From Fragilariopsis cylindrus CCMP1102 (taxonomy: Eukaryota > Bacillariophyta > Bacillariophyceae > Bacillariales > Bacillariaceae): a DNA stretch of 64,000 bases. The notes below the pieces were generated by a model, which saw only the letters and a program-made list of their open reading frames with translations, did no database searches and had not been told where the DNA came from. The position numbers and the translations under genes were made by a program. The stretch spans positions 1 through 64,000 of the forward strand of contig FMBT01000520.1 in NCBI GenBank assembly GCA_900095095.1, in the 5' to 3' direction. Shown in pieces: positions 35,048-46,600 of the stretch. Numbering within the stretch: the first letter of the stretch is position 1; each line of letters starts with the position of its first letter.

Positions 35048-38000
35048 TTAGCAATCTAGTTTCAGCTCACAACATTCGGTGCAAACATTACCTGCCAAAC
35101 TCCACGGGCTCGACGAACATCCACCCACACTTGCTCCATCTGTACATACATATGGGGCGGAATGTATAGGACATTGGTTTAATTTTCCGTAACAAATACT
35201 TGGTTTACAAGGAGGGCATTTCGATTTCGATAAGAAATTTCCATCCTTGGTTATCTTTTCAGCTTCCTCATCTTTCAATACAAGACAATTCGTCATTTCA
35301 CAGCATGCATCGCATTGATTATTCTGTTCTCTCCAGAATTGTAACTCTCCGCTGCAACCAGCCTTGCTAGTACCCTCCGTACAGACAAAAGTCCTTTTAT
35401 AGACAGGGCAATGATTCAAGTCACTATCACACTGTTTCTGAGTACAGGGTGGGCATTGGAGAGAACTACTGGTACCGTCGGAGGGTGAAATTTCGGCCGA
35501 CTGCTGTTTCTCCTCTATTTCAATTTCATCTTCTTTTTGTTGCTCTTTCGATACAAAATGTACACCTGGATCACACGGACCACAAATTTCAGGAAATTCT
35601 AGTCCAGCTATCGTCCAACATGCATCCCATTGTGGAAGGCCTTTCTCATGAATCAACCACGACATACGGACTCTACACGTGTATTCTCCCGCTTGTCGCT
35701 CCAAGACTTCTTCGGTACAAGAATCAGGCAGATAACAATCCTTGAGCTCGTACATGACCTTCGGTTGGACTTCTTCTTTACCTCGCTTGTCGTATCGCAA
35801 TATAGGAACAGGATTGTCGACAACGGGACGGGTAGATATATACCAAATAGTGTTGGATCGAGACTGACCGTTACCCCCGGCATTTTCAAAGGATTCATTT
35901 GGGAGCTCCTTCACATTCATGGCCGCCTCCGCTGCGTATCCCACTGTGGCAAGAACAGCTAGCTGTAAGATCGACCAGCCAGATTCAGTACATTGGAAGT
36001 CGGTAGCGCATGCTGTTCAATAGAATAGAAAGCAGAAGAGAGAGACAGAGGGGGGGTTAGCAATTGATTGAAAGATACAGAAAGTCTCAAAGATAACATT
36101 TCAGAACATACCATAGGTAAGAGGCTTATAGATCAAGTTTATCCAATCAAGGTCATCATCTCGATCTTCGGAGATGGGCGTTAATGGAAGCAATTGAATC
36201 CCGATTGGTAAATATGCGGCGGCACCAAACCAGGTACCGAATTGTGCCATAGTTTGCCATAAAATTCCAATCACATTATTGCTAAATTGCTTGGGATAAA
36301 TACGTTGGGGATCATCCTTATCCTTGACGTGCCAATATCGCTTAGCAGAAGTCAATTCCGTCCCTGCCATGAGTTTGCCCACGTTAGCAATCTGCTTAGA
36401 CACAGCAGCGTACCTTTTGTGTTCTTTCTTTTCCCATATTTTATTCATCACTTGCCCAAATAGTGCAACGCCCTCGTAAGCAGCAATTGCCTCGCTACTT
36501 GACTCTTGGTTCTTTCCATTTAAGAATGCTGGATACGGGACACCACTGGCCCACGATGATCCTTGGTACCAATCTTTATGTCTAAACAAAGGGAAAGACA
36601 CATCTTCCTCGGAAGGGTTCGCAATATCACGCACTAGTAAAAGAACGTTCTCAAAGTTATCCATACCCCATACATTATCAAAATGTGCAACAACGGAAGC
36701 GGCAAATATGTGATAGCCATAATGAAAATGATGATCATTATAAAATGCATTTCCGAAATTAAGACCAGGGTCGGAAAAAGCAGGACAATTTGGGTATCTA
36801 TTGATACAATCTGTTCCTTCCATATAGCATCCACAGCTAACAACTCCACCCCAAGCATTATCGTAAACAAAAGGAGTTTCTGCTGTACCATTGATCCATA
36901 CCTCAACACTTCTACGAAGGTTTTGAATACCCTCTTCGACTTGATCTTTGGTAGGAAGTGTTGAATTTTTGCAGAATTGTAGATATTCTCGACCCCCATT
37001 CTTACCGCACAAATCGTGGACCTCTTCGGAAATTAAAAGAATACGAGCAAGCTTCGCTAAGTATTTCCCGCTAAAGTATGTGTCACCTGCTCCACGTTGG
37101 AAGAAATCTGGCAATTCAAATCCAATGTCACCCAATAAAGCCTTCGAGTACCGTAGAAAAGTAGGAGAAGAAAACATAAAAAACCGTGAGAAGTAAGACA
37201 AAAGATAATAATAACACGGACATTCAAAACATATATACATAAATCGATACAAGTACAAATAATGCAAACATGCACTTATTTTGTATCTTCATTCAGATAA
37301 TATTTTCAGACTTTTTTAGGAGGCATCGAAATCAAAAATAAGGTACGTTCGGTAAAAATCTGCACCAGAGCTAGAGTGGTGTTCGAATGCAGACAAAAAT
37401 ATGTATCTTATGTTCGAAAGACATACCTTCGCCAGCGTAGGAATATATTGTGGTTTGGGTGGTCTCTTGGCTCTAAATCCTATTACTGGTAACTCCTGCT
37501 CAATTTTCCATCTTTTACCTTTGGCAAGGCAAGCTGGACCTGTAAGAGAAGACTTACAATATCTTTTCCAATTCGGTAATACGTCCGGTGGTAAACGATC
37601 CATGTGATGAGGTATAGCAAACGTAAGTAAATCTTCTGTCGATGGAGGATTCTTGTTACACTGATTTGACATACTCCTGACATCCCAATCGAATAGCAGT
37701 GTGGCCTTTTCGTCACCATCCGTGTCGGGGAAAGTGTAAGAAAAGGAGGTATCTCGACCAGGATAAGTGTCAGCATATTCGCGTAGTAGCTTAGTGTAGT
37801 CGTGTTTCTTCGGTTCATCTAATAGTCGATTGCCCATACCCTGCCTACATGAAATGATGTTCATACCATTTGTACATTGGTCTATGAGTGCCGCCCTCAT
37901 AATAAAGGTATTGGAAGTAGACGTCGAACAGTTAGTATCATCCTGTCCATCATCTTCGTCGTCGATATCACTGGATTGAGTTCCATCATTATCATAACCT

Positions 38001-39352
38001 ACAACTTGCACCATAGTTTTTCCATCTTTAACCGAACATTGAATCCATGCAGGTTCCGAGAAGAATACCATCCAAGTGTAATCGCTTACGTGAAAATACA
38101 GTTCGAGATCCTTTTCTACTCTCATCTTTTTCGATACTTTATTAGAACACTCCAATGTGGAATTGGTACCATCAATGATGATCGGATCAAGTAGCTCTGT
38201 GTGAGAGGCAATAGTTGGCATGAGAATGCTACTACTATCACCACCAGAGTCATCCTTTGCATGCTGCTTTTCGTATTCCATAGTAACATAAGACATCCCT
38301 CTAACAATACTGGATGTCATTTTCATGGCATTCTGTGATAGTAGAAAAGGTAAAATAAAATGAGTTTGTGTGGCGATCGTATATTGGATGCACAGTAAAA
38401 AGTTAGAGATAATTCAATGTCATAATACTTTGTTTGCTAGAAGAAGAAAAGATAAACTGTTGACACAGTGCAGACAACGTTTTTTTGTTGTTGAAATATT
38501 ACGTACCCATTCAAGAGTGATACCAAGATTTGTCGTCTTAAGCACTTTGTATCTATGACTATGAATCGTCTTCTTCTTCTTCGAAGAAAGATGTTCTGTA
38601 GCACCCAACACAAGACCAGCATTTTCATTGAATGACAATTGCATCACCATATCACTCGCATCGATATCAGTGGCATGCATCCGTAATCCAGGAATAAGCC
38701 CAACGACGTCAACTAGATAAGGAACAGGATATGTACGCTGTAAATTCGTTGGTTCGTCATTATGAGACACTTGGAGCATATTTTGATACCAAGCGTTAGT
38801 TGGTAAAGCTTTTTTCTTTCTACTTGTCGTGTTGTTGTTGCTGCTGCTTTCACTTGCACTTAGCTTCCTCGAATTATTATTACCATACCTGTCATCAGCA
38901 TCAGCGTTGTAATAGAAGGATGGAAACGAGGATTCATCTGGGGAACGATCCCACCCTGCTAGACCTAAGTCATGGATAGGATCAAGAAGTGACAGGGGAA
39001 AGGGTCGACCATCCGTTGGGACCGTGGTATCACCATCATCGCCGCTGTCGCTGTCGTTTTTGCTGCTGCTGCTGCTACTACTACTACTGCTGGTAGATTT
39101 TGGTCTGAAAATCATCAAGCCCAACATCGATGCAGATAATAAACCAATCCCCAAAAGTATCATAAATATAGTACGCTTATATGCAAAGATAAATCGTTTG
39201 CAATTTCTACTGAAAGCCTTTTGATTGGTTTTGTCGTGATCGTCGTCGTCGGACTGACAACTACTACTATCGGCCTGGACCTCCATACTATCGTAATAAT
39301 TCTCATTTATAAGGCCAGTCGTCTCAGTGACTTCTTGAGATTTGGGTGTCAT
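35048..39352 (-). CDS. GH81 endo-1,3-beta-glucanase with Cys-rich tail
   Basis: Four exons, 39352-38507, 38332-37427, 37141-36112 and 36012-35048, join in frame to 1248 residues. A cytosolic N-terminus precedes one membrane helix (TIFMILLGIGLLSASMLGLM), so it is a type II or anchored enzyme. The beta-sandwich part follows (LPTNAWYQNMLQVS; YPVPYLVDVVG). The catalytic part holds the GH81 marks NDHHFHYGYH (acid Asp near residue 720) and NQESSSEAIAAYEG (Glu near 797 and 801), with DNAWGG and GSSWASGV. The enzyme cleaves beta-1,3-glucan internally; in a diatom the targets could be chrysolaminarin or callose-like wall glucan. The C-terminal 150 residues carry two copies of a Cys-rich unit (CPPCxxxxC, NxCP, VCTxG, GCS, CxxCCE). 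A poly-Ser/Lys linker follows the membrane helix. The frame is intact. Confidence 0.85.
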
Positions 39353-40302
39353 ATTTTTAGAAGAAGAAGGAAAGATGGGACTGTAGCGAGAGAGGGATAG
39401 AGAGAAAAAAGTGCAACTGAAACTTACAAGTATGAAGCAAATGATTATTTATTCCTTCTCTGACCGTTGAACAATCGAACCAAGAAATAATAAGTAAGTC
39501 TATTCTATTGTTGAGTAAAAAAAATTCAATGGGTGACGTCGTTTATTTGATTATGCTACACAGGTTACGAGTGGAGGGGATGGTGATCGCATTTGCTAGA
39601 GGTGCCGAAGAACAAATGTATTTGCAAATCACCCGAAAATCAAATTATCGACGCGATAAGATTTGATGGCTGATCGATCGATCGATCGATAGCGACTGCT
39701 AGACTGCTGCTTGATGGATGTGCATTTGCGACGATTGATGATTGATTGATGTGTGTGATTCGATTTATTTTTGTGGAAGCAGGACCAAGTTCACGCACCC
39801 AGCGTGTTTCTTCGGCGAATTTTCAGTTAATAAAAAGAAACTAATTTATTCAAATATGCGTCATGATGACGAAACCATCATTTTGGATTTATTTATTTAT
39901 TTAATTTATTTCTTTATTGTGAAACAGGAGACAATAAGAATGAACAAAGCACAACTTCCAAAAACTCGAGCAATAACTTCAAATCTTTTCCATCACGATG
40001 AAGCGATATCGCTTCCATATCTATTAGTGTTAATCTTTGTTGTTACAGTACCAAAATTCTATCGTTTCTATCATCATCATCACCGACCGATTATTTTGTT
40101 GTACCACAGCATTTTCTCCAAAAGCATCATCAATAAACGGCGACGGACTGATGATGTTGTCGCGTTTCCTCGATATTTGTATTTATCTGCTACAAGTAAT
40201 TCACAGCAGTACAATGACTGCTACATAGCGATCGAAAATAACGACGTCTATAATAATCGCTTATCATCATCTGGTAAGACAACAACATCGATTGCGTCAA
40301 TC

Positions 40303-40335
<33 letters not shown>

Positions 40336-40387
40336 AACAACAACAAAAACAGAATCAAAATGGTAACAATGAGTTGGAATTAGTAAA
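39353..40387. other. Upstream region of 2OG oxygenase gene
   Basis: Between divergent genes. It has GATC repeats (39677-39690). A plus-strand frame from 39742 is open to 40383 with hydrophobic SLPYLLVLIFVVTVPKFYRF and an Asp run. In the adjacent frame, CCTTAFSPK near 40100 resembles a plastid ASAF site. These may be pieces of an N-terminal targeting region of the 40388 gene split by a frame break; the evidence is not enough to join them. Confidence 0.35.
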
Positions 40388-42145
40388 ATGCCTAACGGAA
40401 GTGGCAATATACCATTGTGGTTCAGAGGAGGATTAGATGCCATGAGGGAATTGAACAAGCTATGTGATCGTCGTCTTCCTTTTGACTTTAATAATTATAA
40501 TTCTCGTGCGCATCATCATTCAATACCCGCAACAAATAGTAATAATAATAAAGGTAATAATACCGATGCATCATGTAGTACTGTTGTTGATAAAGGAGAA
40601 CGAGTCATATCATTGTTACCGAATTTTCTACCAACGAAAACAACGAATGAATTTCTAGAATTAGTTCAGTATATGGAGAAACAAAAATGGATGAGTACAA
40701 ATCCAGATTCTGTGGATGGTCTACCGAGTTTACATTTGAATCTAGTAAGTCAAGGAAGACCTTTATTTATCAACGACGACAACAACGATGACAACAACAA
40801 TAGGACTAAAGACAATAAAACCGATGAAACAATCGATAATGATGAATCATCATTTGGATCCCACATCTATAAACTTTACAATCTTGTTCGGCCATATGTC
40901 TACGAAAATCTTCTCCCAACAGTCGATCGATTACTCAACGACAAAAACAACAACAATGACACAAATACAATAAACAATGACACTAAGAATAAGAAGAAGC
41001 TCCGAGTATCGGACATCTTCCTTCGACGTTATGGACAAGATATTTGTGGGGATATGACACGGAATGGAATTTCGATTCATTATGATGTATTTTCTAGAAT
41101 TACAGCAGTTATTGCATTAGACGATGTCGCATTCAACGGTGATAATGGTCTTTTTACTTTATCAGTCGACGAAACAACACACCAAACATCCAATCATAAA
41201 GCACTTCGCAGGTACTTTCCATTAAATACAGGGGATTGTGTCGTCCATACTTGGGACGTCTTACACGGTGTTGACGTCCAACCTGGATTGGATCGAACGA
41301 GTTTAATAGTTTGGTTTGATGAGGAGGAGGAGGAGCTAGTCAATGATCATACTAATGATGATACCAATAATAATGGTAACGATCAAGACAGTGGAAAAAT
41401 CGCGCCTGTATCTCCGTGGTTGTTATTAGACAATCAAAAGAACGAGGAGAACCATAATTTTGGTACGATGGATGTTGGGAACGATGTAAGGCAATTTGTG
41501 CTAGCAAGTGCGCTTGCGAGTGTTGAAAAGACAACGACAACAGATTCAGAAAATGACGAAATTTGGTTGTATCTGCGTAGTGCCTCCCAAGGAAATACAT
41601 TCGCATTGACTCGAATGGGTAGTATCTGTGAAGAAGGGACTTTAACTTGTGTGGATATGCAAAGCGAAGCATTCGCAATGCTTCATAAGTTACGACCGTT
41701 TGAAAAACTTCCTACAATCATTCAGGATATGCTGAAAGGAACAACAACAACAACAACAGCAACAACAACAACATCTGCTACTACTGCTACTACTGCTACT
41801 ACTGCTACTGCTACTGCTGCTGCTACTACTACTATTAACAATAATGGTCATTGTTTAGAACTTGCTTGTCGGTTTTGGTTGGAGGCAGCATTACGAGGAA
41901 ATCCTGTAGCTCAAAGGGCTCTAGCTGATGAAGTTATGTTCGAAGCCTCACAATCGGGGAATCCGGATCAACGTTTACTCGCTGCTGTGTTGTTTGCCCT
42001 TGCATCTCAGCAAGATGATAACGAGTCCTCAGAATCTCTATCACGGGTAATTGAATACGACGTAGCTGCACGGAATATTGGTAATCAAGAAGAATTCCTT
42101 GCCTCTCCCGTAGTACAAGCAGCGTATACTGCTTTTGGAAAGTGA
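40388..42145 (+). CDS. 2OG-Fe(II) oxygenase-like protein with Sel1-like repeats
   Basis: 585 residues from an ATG at 40388, with an in-frame stop at 40370, although the true start may lie upstream across a frame break. The N-terminal half has a procollagen-hydroxylase-like double-stranded beta-helix: LRVSDIFLRRYGQDICGDM, then the iron ligands HYD in NGISIHYDVFSRITAVIALD, the second half GLFTLSVDE, and the distal His in CVVHTWDVLHGVDVQ. This is followed by Arg in PGLDRTSLIVWF for 2-oxoglutarate, so all key residues are present. The C-terminal half has helical pairs in Sel1/TPR-like style (LYLRSASQGNTFALTRMGSI; CRFWLEAALRGNPVAQRALA; QRLLAAVLFALASQQ). Asn/Asp and Thr/Ala runs interrupt both parts. 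It probably hydroxylates a protein or small substrate selected by the helical repeats. Its stop lies 41 bp from that of the convergent AKR gene. Confidence 0.7.
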   Translation: MPNGSGNIPLWFRGGLDAMRELNKLCDRRLPFDFNNYNSRAHHHSIPATNSNNNKGNNTDASCSTVVDKGERVISLLPNFLPTKTTNEFLELVQYMEKQKWMSTNPDSVDGLPSLHLNLVSQGRPLFINDDNNDDNNNRTKDNKTDETIDNDESSFGSHIYKLYNLVRPYVYENLLPTVDRLLNDKNNNNDTNTINNDTKNKKKLRVSDIFLRRYGQDICGDMTRNGISIHYDVFSRITAVIALDDVAFNGDNGLFTLSVDETTHQTSNHKALRRYFPLNTGDCVVHTWDVLHGVDVQPGLDRTSLIVWFDEEEEELVNDHTNDDTNNNGNDQDSGKIAPVSPWLLLDNQKNEENHNFGTMDVGNDVRQFVLASALASVEKTTTTDSENDEIWLYLRSASQGNTFALTRMGSICEEGTLTCVDMQSEAFAMLHKLRPFEKLPTIIQDMLKGTTTTTTATTTTSATTATTATTATATAAATTTINNNGHCLELACRFWLEAALRGNPVAQRALADEVMFEASQSGNPDQRLLAAVLFALASQQDDNESSESLSRVIEYDVAARNIGNQEEFLASPVVQAAYTAFGK

Positions 42146-42186
42146 AAAAAAAAAAAACTTCGTGTCTATTATTAATTATATAATTT

Positions 42187-43290
42187 TTATTTCACTGACG
42201 ATCCAGAATAGCCTCTCGAATAATTCGGGCAGACATCTTGACAGAGTTTAGCAGCATTATCAAATGCTTCCACAAGATCGTCAGAAAGAGGACCGGCAGA
42301 GAGAGATTTCATGTTGGAATTGTAATGTGAAATCTTACTTGCACCAATAATAATACCATCCTCCTCCTTCAACTGAGAATGATGACGTATCCATCGAAGG
42401 GATGCCTCGGCCATACTACTACAAGTATTACTACTAACGTCATTATCGTCATCACTAATACTTGATGGTAGTAGTAGTTTCTCACGAACAATTTCTAATG
42501 CCTCGAATTGTTCTTTTTGTTGGAATCTTTCTCTATAACGTTTCGCCCACATACTATTACCAGAAAATCGATCACCTTGTTCAGAATTCTTTGTTGCAGC
42601 CTCTTTGTCATTCTCGGAGGGTGAATATTTTCCACTTAACATTCCTCCACCGAGTGGATTATAGGCATAAAAATGCATATCCAGTTTTCGTAATGCAGGG
42701 AATAACTCTGTTTCCACTTGTCTTGTGATAGCATTATACATTCCTTGATAGGCTGTTGGTACTATATAATTTCGACTCGTCATATATCCATGGATGTATA
42801 CAGTTTCCCACGCTGAAAAGTTCGATAAACCAAATTTCTTAAATTTCTTTTCCTTGTACAGTTTTTGAATTTCCTCCAGAGTTGGTTCAATATTATTATT
42901 AGAATCGGGTGCATGCAGATAATATATATCAATACTTTCTCTTCCAAAAGATATTAGAGAAGTTTCCAGTTGTGTTCGAACACCAGCTGGTGATAGGGTC
43001 CTATCTTTTGTAAACGAATTTGCTTTTGATGACAACGACAGTGTAGTTGGGAGGAGCATCATATTATTATCTTTGTGGTTTTCGTTGTTTTTCAGTATTA
43101 TTTCACCTACTACAACTTCTGTCTTGCCATTTTGATACATTATTGCAGAATCTAACATTGGATCATCTTTTACTAGTTCTTTCCACTTATTGACATTGCA
43201 AAAATCTAACACCATCGTCGTTGCATCTTTTGCAGTGGTGGTACCACCAAAAGTCATGGTGCCTAGAATTGCACGAGGCGTCTTCATCAT
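42187..43290 (-). CDS. Aldo/keto reductase, AKR7-like
   Basis: Single exon, 367 residues, ATG at 43290. A TIM-barrel NADPH-dependent reductase of carbonyl compounds, likely cytosolic. The catalytic tetrad can be followed: Asp and Tyr in PMLDSAIMYQNGKTE, Lys in SLSSKAN and His in DIYYLHAPD. Other family marks are RAILGTMTFGG at the start, KKFGLSNFSAWETV, TAYQGMYNAITRQVE, FYAYNPLGGGMLSGKY and the cofactor-binding DGIIIGASKISHYNSNM. GLSNFS, the NPLGGG(M/L)L(S/T)GKY string and the late helices fit the aflatoxin-aldehyde reductase group (AKR7), which acts on dialdehydes and succinic semialdehyde. The substrate here is not known. A small Asp/Ser insertion interrupts the last third. Confidence 0.9.
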   Translation of the reverse strand: MMKTPRAILGTMTFGGTTTAKDATTMVLDFCNVNKWKELVKDDPMLDSAIMYQNGKTEVVVGEIILKNNENHKDNNMMLLPTTLSLSSKANSFTKDRTLSPAGVRTQLETSLISFGRESIDIYYLHAPDSNNNIEPTLEEIQKLYKEKKFKKFGLSNFSAWETVYIHGYMTSRNYIVPTAYQGMYNAITRQVETELFPALRKLDMHFYAYNPLGGGMLSGKYSPSENDKEAATKNSEQGDRFSGNSMWAKRYRERFQQKEQFEALEIVREKLLLPSSISDDDNDVSSNTCSSMAEASLRWIRHHSQLKEEDGIIIGASKISHYNSNMKSLSAGPLSDDLVEAFDNAAKLCQDVCPNYSRGYSGSSVK

Positions 43291-43616
43291 TATTGTTTAT
43301 TATTGTGGACGCTGTATACGGTATGAATCTACAAGTATTATTATTAACAGTAGTGTGATAATGACAGTTTTCGTTTGTAATATGATGTGTGCCATTGTCA
43401 ATCATGCCTTTCACCTTATTGTTAGGTGCGAGTCAGTCGTGGGAAAATATTCAATCACTTGTTTGAAAACATCACGTGATGTCGTCAGTCAGTCAACATC
43501 AAATCTCTTCAGCACAAACATGTAACTACCGGTAAGTTAGTAAGTTTTATCGTACTGTAATCGGAAAAAAAAGTTTTTTGTTGAATATATAAAAAATAAA
43601 AAGCCAATCCATTGAT
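43291..43616. promoter_or_regulatory. Divergent promoter region, AKR and M16 peptidase
   Basis: 326 bp separate the two divergent start codons, so both promoters are here. An ATATAAAAAATAAA stretch lies about 30 bp before the peptidase ATG. No other site is recognised. Confidence 0.4.
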
Positions 43617-46600
43617 ATGATAGAAGAAGAAGGCGTAGTAGAAAAGGACAGCAAGACCAAAGACCACACACGATTAGAAAAACGCAAACGAAACGCAAAA
43701 AACGGCATGGATGAGGATGAGAAGAATGATAATGACGCAAAAAGAAGAGATGAGAAAGGTAGTATTCTGATTGGTCCCGATCTCAACCCAACACGATCAC
43801 CCTTCGATAAAAAGAATTATCGACAAATTTTATTAAAAAATGGTTTACGGGCCTTGTTAGTCAGCGATGTTGTCGCGATGACTCAAGCCTATAATCTTGG
43901 TGGAGGATTGATGATGGAGGATGACGATGATGATTTTAGTGACGACGACGATGACGACGATGACATGGAAGTGGATGACGATAAGAACAATTCGTCGGGT
44001 GAAGACGACAACGACAACGACGAGGAGGAGGAAGAAGAAGGTGGTGGACTACGTAATGCTGCAGCTGCTATGATTGTTGGAACTGGTTCCTTTTATGATC
44101 CTCCGGAATGTCAGGGTATGGCTCATTTTTTAGAACATTTATTATTTATGGGATCTACCAAGTATCCCGAAGAAAATTCGTATGACGCCTACATGAGTAA
44201 GCACGGGGGGAATGACAATGCCTATACGGAAAGTGAACATACCGTCTATCATTTTGAAATACCACAAGAACAATTAGGTGGTGCATTAGATATGTTTTCA
44301 CAATTTTTTGTCTCACCACTCTTAAAGAAAGCAAGTGTCGCACGAGAATTGAAGGCCATTGAATCGGAATTTATGTCCGCAAAAAATTCTGATGGTTCTC
44401 GATCACAACAACTGATGGCGTATACCTGTGGTCGATCCTTTCAAGAGCATCCATCCTCGAAGTTTGGATGGGGAAACAATCATTCGTAAGTTGTGTCTTT
44501 ATCTTATCTTGTCTTGTCTTGTCTTGTTTGGTGCTGTGTATTTATAATGTGTCTTCCCCTTTCCAATGAACGAATGAATGAACGAACGAACGAACGAATT
44601 TGTCTTTCAGTATTACAGTATATCTTATTTTTTCAAGAAACTTTTCTCACTTTTTATTCTTATTTTTTAGACTAAAGACTCTACCTGAACGAGACGGACA
44701 TGATCCATTGAAGATGTTACGAACATTTTACGACGAGGTAAGGAATACCGATATACAGATATATATATATATATATATGTGTGTTTGCTGTTGTTGTTGT
44801 TGTTGTTGCTGTTGTTGCTATTGTTGCTATTGTTGCTATTGTTATTTAATTCAGGATCACATAGAACTAATGAACTTGTCAACGTATATTTTTCTGATAT
44901 TTTGATTACAGCATTATTACGCTTCAAATATGCGATTGGTTGTGGTTGGAGGTTATTCTCTTGATGATCTAGAAGAGCAAGTTATTAAATGTTGCTCCGA
45001 TATCCGATCGAAGGACGTTCCTGGATCATATCGGTGGGATCAACGGATGGAATCACCGATGCGATTTAATGGTCCACCATTGGCTAAGTCTGGATTGGAA
45101 AAAATATATTATATTGCTCCTGTTAAAGACCGAATTTCACTTTCGGTGACGTGGCAGGTACGTAAAAAGAAAGAATGAAACAGAAAATTCGTAATCATAA
45201 TGCCATGATATGATATTTCTAATTGTAATTTGCTCTATTTTTTCTTCTAAAAGATTCCACCCCAGATCGAAAACTGGAAGGCCAAACCATGTGATTATAT
45301 CGCGCATCTGATCGGACACGAAGGTAAAGGGTCGCTGTTGGCATATCTCAAATCAAAATCATGGGCCATGGGTTTATTCGCTGGTGTTGGTGATGAGGGA
45401 GACGAAAACGCAACAGGTCATGCACTTTTCACGGTAAGTGTCACCCTTTCTACGGACGGTGTCAAGCATTGGCGAGAGGTAACTTCTGAACTATATCGGT
45501 ACGTTGGTATGTTGCGACATTACTGTCACCAGCCATCATCCGCTGAAGGAGAGGGTGGACTACCCCGATGGATCTACGAGGAAATTCGTTCCATGAACGA
45601 GATTGCTCACAAATATGCCGATGAGGAACCGCCAGAGGATTGCGCTGTAGGTTTGGTTGAAGAAATGTCCCCGTGGTTTAATACTCCGTCAGAAAGGCTT
45701 CTTGACGCTAGTGAATTGATATTTGAATATGATCCGAAAACTGTCAAGAATCTCCTCGACGAATACTTTACACCTTACAATGCGAGGATCGATTTGTCTT
45801 CTTCGAGTTACGGTCGTGCAGGCGATTACGAAGGAATAGATGATAATAATTCCTCTTCTTCTCCCAGCCTCGATTATTACAACATCTTTGATCCAAGCAA
45901 AGAGTGCCTACCTCCATCTGAAGAAGCGTTTGACCCGTCTGCTTCCGGCTCGCCTCATATCGAACCTATATTTGGCACTCCATTCTGGGTCCAATCACTC
46001 GACAAGTCGCTTCTGGAAAGTTGGGCTCAAAACGTCAAACCACAACTGCCTCCATCCAACTCCATGTTGTGTCTTCCGCAAAAAAACGAATTTGTTCCTA
46101 CCGATTTTGCATTGAAACCATTGCCACCAGCGGATTGTGATCATCCGTTATTAAATTGTTCCATCAAATTACAAATTCCCGTTGGGAAACGAAAGGAATG
46201 GTTCCCAGCCTCCGTCACCCAATACAATGGTACTAAGAACCAAATACTATGCGCATACGAAGATGAGGACGAGAAATGGCATCAATTGGACGTCTCCACA
46301 TCCGAGTTACAGCACGATAAATTGACCTCTCCAGATTTCGAAGGATCACTCGATAACAAAAAGTTTAAGTATAGAATAGTCTCATTGGCACTGGAAGGAG
46401 AAAAGGCAAGCTTAAAGTTTGGGGACGAAAGTGACTTTGACGTTGAAGATGGCAAGAGTTTTCCAGCAATACCACCTATGTCTCCTGCCTCTCGATTGCC
46501 CAAACTTGTTGTCAATACAAACGAATTGAAACTTTGGCACGTTCAGGATAGAGTATTTAAACGTCCAATTGCAGAATTGCGGTTGCAATTGAATTGCGCT

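Noticed and set aside
44600-44964. Cys/Leu-rich frames in the M16 gene
   Set aside because: They cross intron 2 and result from its AT and TTG/CTG repeats; splicing removes them.
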